Shown piece by piece: positions 6,628 through 10,462 of a stretch of 10,462 nucleotides of DNA. The position numbers and the translations under genes were made by a program. Each line of letters begins with the position of its first letter. The first letter of the stretch is position 1. The DNA is taken from contig CALFIC010000043.1 of the NCBI GenBank assembly GCA_937876225.1, positions 1 through 10,462 on the forward strand, in the 5' to 3' direction. The notes under the pieces are model-generated. The model was not told the DNA's origin. It saw nothing but the letters and a program-made list of their open reading frames with translations, and ran no database searches. Origin of the DNA: an uncultured Chloroflexota bacterium (GTDB lineage Bacteria; Chloroflexota; Chloroflexia; Chloroflexales; Roseiflexaceae).

Positions 6628-7951
6628 CAATACCTCTATAGAAACGACGCCAGACCACCATGGCCAGTACGACCGTTTCGGCATAACACGTCACCACATG
6701 GGCCAGCGGTACGGCCAAGCTCGTACCTGCCTGTCCCCAATTCGCCAACAATCCCCACTTCGCACCCAGTTGCACTGTATTGGTAAGCAACGGAGTACGG
6801 GTATCGCGCATAGCATTGAGCATACGCGACAACAATTCGGTCAATACAAATGCGGGCAAACCCAGCACATACCATTGCCAAATCACAAACACGCGATCGC
6901 CAGCGGCGGCATCAAAGGCGCCACGCTCGAGCACCAAATGAATACCCCAACGCCCGAGCCACCACGTCAACCCAATCACCGGTAGCGTTAGGCCCACCGC
7001 CAAGGCAGTAGTACGCCCAAAAATCCGCCGAGCCAGCGGGAAATCGCGCACCACAATCGCTGCCGCCAGATGCGGGAAGACTGATTGGCCAATCGCCGAA
7101 CCCAACAAACGCGCAGGCATGTCGGTCAGCAACCATGCGCTATAAATAGCCGCCACCGTTGCCACGCCAAGTTGCGATGCAAACGACGTGTCTACTATTG
7201 TACCAGCATAATTAACCGTCACCGAAAGTGCCGTGGGTGCTGCCAACCACAACGCCGTATGCAATTGGGGCAGGCGTGGTTGCCAACGCCAACGCAACGG
7301 CATCTCGACCCAATGTAAACCAATCAACACGATAATGACTTTGATGACCGCTGCCAGTACCAGCCCGATGGTGGGGCCATAAACGCCGATGGCAGGCCAC
7401 CAACGGGCCACCAAAATCCCCACGATAATCATCAGGTTGTACGACACATACGCCGTTGCAATCAGCGTAAAGCGCCGTTGGGCGGTGAGTAAGGCCGAGA
7501 CGATACTCACAAGTGCCAAGAACGCCGGTTGTAACAACAAAATCCGCGTCAACGTAATCGTCAGTTGTTGAGTGGCGGCATCGACTCCCGGTAACAGTAC
7601 CGTAGCGACAAACCAAGTCACCCCTAGTTGTGCCAAAAGCGAAAATACCACCACACCACTGAGCACCATGGTACTGACGGTATTGAGCAAGCGTTCTTGG
7701 TCAGCATGCGTCGGTTCGGCGAGCAGCAATGGCACTAATGCGGTAGTCAAGGCACCACCCGCCACAAAGTTGATGACCGTCTCGGGCAAGCGGGCGGCCG
7801 CATAATAGGCCGCCGCCGCACTACCATCACCAAAGGTGGCAACAATCAACACTTGGCGCAACATGCCAAGTACCGCAGACAACGCAAAGGCAGCGGCCAT
7901 AATCACCGCCGCATCAGTAATCCCGTATTGGCGTAATCCCCAGCGCCGCAT
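6614..7951 (-). CDS. murJ: MurJ/MVIN-family lipid flippase (MOP superfamily), divergent
   Basis: A polytopic inner-membrane protein of 445 residues, shorter than the roughly 510 of E. coli MurJ, so probably 12-13 rather than 14 TM helices. The first 80 residues carry the family signature: A-V-L-G-M-L-R-Q (26-33), then F-G (40-41), R-L-P (54-56), G-G-A-L (65-68) and L-V-P (72-74). Later, I-G-Q-S-V-F-P-H-L-A and S-R-M-L-N-A-M-R-D-T-R-T-P are also typical. Family members flip lipid II or other polyprenyl-linked glycans. Several charged residues essential in E. coli MurJ are replaced here (see findings), so the substrate may differ. ATG 7951, 4 nt after the mutase TAA, is preferred. A GTG at 7987 would add 12 residues and overlap the mutase by 32 nt. 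The 3' end overlaps the methyltransferase start, which suggests coupled translation. Confidence 0.85.
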   Translation of the reverse strand: MRRWGLRQYGITDAAVIMAAAFALSAVLGMLRQVLIVATFGDGSAAAAYYAAARLPETVINFVAGGALTTALVPLLLAEPTHADQERLLNTVSTMVLSGVVVFSLLAQLGVTWFVATVLLPGVDAATQQLTITLTRILLLQPAFLALVSIVSALLTAQRRFTLIATAYVSYNLMIIVGILVARWWPAIGVYGPTIGLVLAAVIKVIIVLIGLHWVEMPLRWRWQPRLPQLHTALWLAAPTALSVTVNYAGTIVDTSFASQLGVATVAAIYSAWLLTDMPARLLGSAIGQSVFPHLAAAIVVRDFPLARRIFGRTTALAVGLTLPVIGLTWWLGRWGIHLVLERGAFDAAAGDRVFVIWQWYVLGLPAFVLTELLSRMLNAMRDTRTPLLTNTVQLGAKWGLLANWGQAGTSLAVPLAHVVTCYAETVVLAMVVWRRFYRGIDENR

Positions 7952-7955
7952 CAAT

Positions 7956-9305
7956 TTATCCACGGATAACCGCAAGCACCTCGTCACGGCGTTGCGCCAT
8001 CACGGCCACATCCATCGCTTCGAGGTTGAGGCGCACGAGTGGCTCGGTGTTTGAGGTGCGCACATTGAAGTGCCAATCGGGGTAGATAATCGACAGGCCA
8101 TCACGTGTTTCGATGGTGGCATCGGCAAAGCGCACTTTGAGCGCTGCAATGACGGCTGCCGAATCAGCGACTTTGGAGTTGATTTCACCCGAAATAAAAT
8201 ACTTGGACTCAATCGGCTTGAGCAGTTGCGACAACGTCGTCCCTTCGCGAGCCAACATTTCGACCGTCAAAAGCGACGGCAACAAGCCTGAATCGGCAAA
8301 AAAGAACTCTTTGAAATAGTAGTGACCAGTGACTTCACCACCAAACAATGCACCTTCATCGGCCATACGGCGCTTGATAAAGGCATGGCCGACCCGCTCT
8401 TCGAGCGCAGTGCCACCGGCTGCTGCCACTAGTTGTGGCACCGCCCACGAAGCTCGTACGTCATAGACGATTTTGGCGGCAGGGGAGCGTTTGAGCAAGT
8501 AACGGGCCATGATGGCAGTGAAGTAATCACCCGCCACAAATTGGCCACGATCATCGATGGCAAAAAAGCGATCGCCATCGCCATCAAAGGCAAACCCAGC
8601 AGCGGCTTTTTCGCTGATAACGCGGCGTTCGAGCTCAGCGCGATTCTCGGGTTGGAGCGGGTCAAGGCCGTGGTTGGGCAACGAACCATCGGGGTCGAGG
8701 TACAAGCCGACAAAGTTCACTGGTAATTTGCGATACACCCGCTCGAGGATGGGGCCTACGGTACCATTACCGGTATCAGCGACCACGGTCATAGGACCAG
8801 CCTGTGCAATCAAGTCGACATCAATCAAGCCCAGCATATGATTGACAAAGCCTTCAGACAAGTCGATGTGGCGGCGTGACCCTTTGCGGCCGGGGGTAGC
8901 ATAGGCATCGGTTTGCACAATGGTACGCAAATCAGCAATACCCTCGCTGCCACTCAACAGGTAGGGCATTTTGCGCACCATTTTGAAGCCGTTGTATTCT
9001 TTGGGGTTATGCGAGGCCGTTACCATCATGCCAGGCAAGCCGAGTTGGGCACAGGCATAATAAAACTGGTCGGTGCTGACAAGCCCGATTTCGATGACAT
9101 CGGCTCCTTGGTCGATGATGCCACGGGTTACGGCGTCGAAAATCGCTGGACCCGACAAACGCATATCGTGCCCGACGATGACTTCGCTGACATTGAGGTA
9201 GGTCACAAAGGCGCGCCCAATGGCATAGGCACCAGCTTCGTTGAGTTCGGTGGGGTAAATACCGCGAATGTCGTAGGCCTTAAAAATGCCAGGATTAATG
9301 TCCAT
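7956..9305 (-). CDS. manB: Phosphomannomutase/phosphoglucomutase (alpha-D-phosphohexomutase)
   Basis: A complete cytoplasmic enzyme of 449 residues that interconverts mannose-6-P/mannose-1-P or glucose-6-P/glucose-1-P, feeding GDP-mannose and UDP/dTDP-glucose synthesis for cell-surface glycans. All four family loops are present in order: T-A-S-H-N-P (96-101) with phosphoserine Ser98, D-G-D-G-D-R (241-246) for Mg2+, G-G-E-V-T-G-H (322-328) for sugar recognition, and R-T-S-N-T-E-P (416-422) for the substrate phosphate. The start F-K-A-Y-D-I-R-G is typical. In the sugar loop Thr replaces the usual Ser of G-E-x-S-G-H. Sugar preference cannot be decided between Man and Glc. AAGGA at 9312-9316 lies 6 nt before the ATG. 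It is the first gene of the minus-strand block, just downstream of the dioxygenase terminator, so its promoter should lie in 9306-9357; I could not define it. Confidence 0.93.
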   Translation of the reverse strand: MDINPGIFKAYDIRGIYPTELNEAGAYAIGRAFVTYLNVSEVIVGHDMRLSGPAIFDAVTRGIIDQGADVIEIGLVSTDQFYYACAQLGLPGMMVTASHNPKEYNGFKMVRKMPYLLSGSEGIADLRTIVQTDAYATPGRKGSRRHIDLSEGFVNHMLGLIDVDLIAQAGPMTVVADTGNGTVGPILERVYRKLPVNFVGLYLDPDGSLPNHGLDPLQPENRAELERRVISEKAAAGFAFDGDGDRFFAIDDRGQFVAGDYFTAIMARYLLKRSPAAKIVYDVRASWAVPQLVAAAGGTALEERVGHAFIKRRMADEGALFGGEVTGHYYFKEFFFADSGLLPSLLTVEMLAREGTTLSQLLKPIESKYFISGEINSKVADSAAVIAALKVRFADATIETRDGLSIIYPDWHFNVRTSNTEPLVRLNLEAMDVAVMAQRRDEVLAVIRG

Positions 9306-9340
9306 GGTACATCCTTACTTTATCGTGCTTCGCTAGATCG

Positions 9341-9391
9341 TATTTTGTCACAAAACAACTCCAATGGAGCGCAGTTGCGTTCCATTGGAGT
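9341..9391 (-). terminator. Intrinsic terminator of the PhyH-type dioxygenase gene
   Basis: On the minus strand a 15-bp stem (9391-9377 with 9372-9358, one G-U pair, tetraloop 9373-9376) begins 37 nt after the dioxygenase stop. It is followed by the T-rich stretch TGTTTTGTGACAAAATA (9357-9341). The strand, position and T-tract all agree with this gene. The following mutase start is at 9305, so the terminator separates the two units. Confidence 0.75.
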
Positions 9392-9428
9392 ACATACAAC
9401 GCATCTACATATTGAGCTGATATGCGTA

Positions 9429-10250
9429 TTATACTTTGCCTTTGCGACTTTCGATATACGCATCGACAGAAGGTGGCTCCACATAGGGGAAGCCCAAAAT
9501 TTCCCGCTGCTCAGTAGTTAATTCGCGCGCAGGCATATTGTTGGGGATATTGATTTGTTGCTTAAAAAACGGAATCGTAAAGACGTGATTGACCGCACGC
9601 CGTTCTTTTGTGGTTTGGTTGTAGCCACCCGTATGATAGATCATACAGTCTAGCAACAAAAACGACCCCGCTTTGGCTTCGATTTGCACTGCATTGCGTT
9701 CAATGTATTGGGGTGTCGGGTATGGTTCTTTGAGGTGTGATGCGGGTAATACCCATGTCGAACCATTTTGCAAAGTAAAATCATCCACACAAAACAATGC
9801 ATTAAATGCCAGCGGACGTGACGATACATAGTGCTGATAAGGGATGTCGCGGTGCCAGGATCCTTGGTTATACGTTTGTTGAGCGGGATTGATTATCCCA
9901 TTTTGTTGATTCAAAATAAACTTACCATGAATGAGTTTTTTCAGCACCGTCATTAAGTTTTCATTGAATGCCAACTGAAATAATTCTTCGTCGCCATAGG
10001 TCAGCACTGCCCGAATAGTATTGTATTCGTTGGTGCTCCGCAATACATCTTCACTATATTTTGCGATATAACGCGTCCGTGTCGCATCAAATGCATTACG
10101 GATGGCCGTCAACTGATCAGTAGTATACCCACCATCAAGTACCGCATACCCGAGATTTGTAACTTGCTCAATAACATCGTCTAGATGTGTATCATTTTGT
10201 TGACGCATCGATACACCATAGAATTTTTCGGGCACGGGGTTCGTATTCAT
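9429..10250 (-). CDS. Phytanoyl-CoA dioxygenase (PhyH) family Fe(II)/2-oxoglutarate oxygenase
   Basis: A complete protein of 273 residues, normal length for PhyH enzymes; cytoplasmic, with no signal peptide. The double-stranded beta-helix fold is indicated by the facial triad: W-H-R-D gives His133 and Asp135, and M-I-Y-H-T-G-G gives His206. Arg217/Arg218 lie 11-12 residues later and probably bind 2-oxoglutarate. N-G-S-T-W-V-L-P-A-S-H (162-172) is the usual strand pair between them. Members hydroxylate or halogenate many small molecules (fatty acyl-CoA, ectoine, natural products), so the substrate is open. ATG 10250 is chosen because AGGAG (10258-10262) lies 7 nt upstream; the frame is open to 10301, but that extension covers the -10 box and leader. 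The gene stands alone between its own promoter and terminator. The coding sequence is more AT-rich than the dehydrogenase at the other window end. Confidence 0.9.
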   Translation of the reverse strand: MNTNPVPEKFYGVSMRQQNDTHLDDVIEQVTNLGYAVLDGGYTTDQLTAIRNAFDATRTRYIAKYSEDVLRSTNEYNTIRAVLTYGDEELFQLAFNENLMTVLKKLIHGKFILNQQNGIINPAQQTYNQGSWHRDIPYQHYVSSRPLAFNALFCVDDFTLQNGSTWVLPASHLKEPYPTPQYIERNAVQIEAKAGSFLLLDCMIYHTGGYNQTTKERRAVNHVFTIPFFKQQINIPNNMPARELTTEQREILGFPYVEPPSVDAYIESRKGKV

Positions 10251-10259
10251 AGAGGCACT

Positions 10260-10289
10260 CCTATCTGTGTGACCATTGTACCTATCTGT
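10260..10289 (-). promoter_or_regulatory. Two direct repeats over the dioxygenase leader, possible operator
   Basis: The nonamer ACAGATAGG (minus strand) occurs at 10289-10281 and 10268-10260. Start points are 21 bp apart, two helical turns. The upstream copy lies about at the predicted transcription start, and the downstream copy runs into the AGGAG ribosome binding site. The position would suit a repressor or a leader RNA element. The repeat is seen directly; a regulatory role is inferred. Confidence 0.35.
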
Positions 10290-10290
10290 T

Positions 10291-10296
10291 ATTATA
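10291..10296 (-). promoter_or_regulatory. -10 box of the dioxygenase promoter
   Basis: The minus strand reads TATAAT, a perfect sigma-70 -10 hexamer, 40 bases before the ATG at 10250. That predicts a 5' leader of about 34 nt containing the ribosome binding site. No good -35 hexamer stands 16-18 bp upstream, where the sequence is AT-rich with an 8-bp palindrome tatgcata (10308-10315), so an activator may be needed. Confidence 0.5.
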
Positions 10297-10301
10297 CGCA
10301 A

Positions 10302-10462
10302 TTTACTTATGCATATAGATAAATGATACGTTTTTCATGTACAAACACCCACAAAATCGATGAAAAATAAAAACAATGAATTCTTTTTTGAACTAATTTT
10401 TTAAAAACAATACCTACGCCAATCTAGGCGGCTCGCTGGTTGTTCGGTGGTGCATTGATACG
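10302..10462. other. AT-rich, gene-free upstream region to the window edge
   Basis: This stretch contains A- and T-tracts, an 8-bp inverted repeat tttttcat/atgaaaaa (10331-10338 and 10360-10367) and a repeated aaaaacaat (10369-10377 and 10403-10411). All minus-strand frames entering from the right edge close within about 60 bases, so at most the last codons of an upstream gene could be present. No RNA gene is recognisable. Confidence 0.45.

Noticed and set aside
10331..10411. Inverted repeat tttttcat/atgaaaaa and direct repeat aaaaacaat near the right edge
   Set aside because: Short, low-complexity matches in an AT-rich stretch, expected by chance; no T-run or gene relation supports a function.
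10417..10462. Possible end of an upstream minus-strand gene entering from the right edge
   Set aside because: Each frame closes within 13-20 codons and the residues resemble nothing recognisable.
1..10462. CRISPR array, retron, toxin-antitoxin pair or transposon ends
   Set aside because: No regularly spaced repeats, transposase, reverse transcriptase or paired small antidote/toxin frames were seen on either strand.

Overview
The window looks like chromosomal DNA of a bacterium, most likely a member of the Chloroflexota (filamentous Chloroflexales or Herpetosiphon type). This assignment is tentative. It rests on intermediate GC, compact minus-strand genes, and a large GT87-type membrane protein with an extra N-terminal exocytoplasmic domain of a kind I associate with Chloroflexota membrane glycosyltransferases. 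No rRNA, tRNA, CRISPR array, transposase or phage gene was found.

Left part (1-1657, plus strand): the 3' portion of a GC-rich inositol 2-dehydrogenase-like gene (Gfo/Idh/MocA family), cut by the window edge. A gene-free AT-rich stretch of about 305 bases follows, carrying a perfect 17-bp inverted repeat. Next is a single GNAT acetyltransferase gene, whose stop codon overlaps the stop of the convergent next gene by 8 bp.

Central block (1650-9305, minus strand, read right to left): phosphomannomutase/phosphoglucomutase, then a MurJ/MVIN-type flippase, then a TRAM-domain RNA uracil-5-methyltransferase, then a 54-codon remnant of a second GNAT gene, then an MFS transporter, then a 749-residue GT87-type glycosyltransferase. 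Spacing is very tight: 4 nt, a 14-nt overlap, an ATGA overlap, and 6 nt between the last two genes. The only larger gap (47 nt) lies before the MFS gene. A terminator-like hairpin with a T-tract sits inside the GNAT remnant, so the block may be two transcription units: pgm-murJ-methyltransferase and MFS-GT87. A plausible shared theme is envelope glycan building. The mutase supplies hexose-1-phosphate for activated sugars, the flippase moves a lipid-linked product, and the GT-C enzyme adds sugar on the outer face from a polyprenyl-phosphate donor. This theme is inference.

Right part (9358-10462, minus strand): a stand-alone PhyH-type Fe(II)/2-oxoglutarate dioxygenase with its own signals: a consensus -10 box, a strong ribosome binding site, two direct repeats spaced two helical turns apart over the leader, and an intrinsic terminator after the stop. 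The last ~160 bases are AT-rich and gene-free as far as can be seen.

Nothing here amounts to a clearly new defence or mobile system. The points most worth a second look are the flippase lacking most of the charged residues essential in E. coli MurJ, the methyltransferase lacking the Fe-S cysteines, the GNAT fossil that doubles as a terminator-like hairpin, and the extra domain on the glycosyltransferase.
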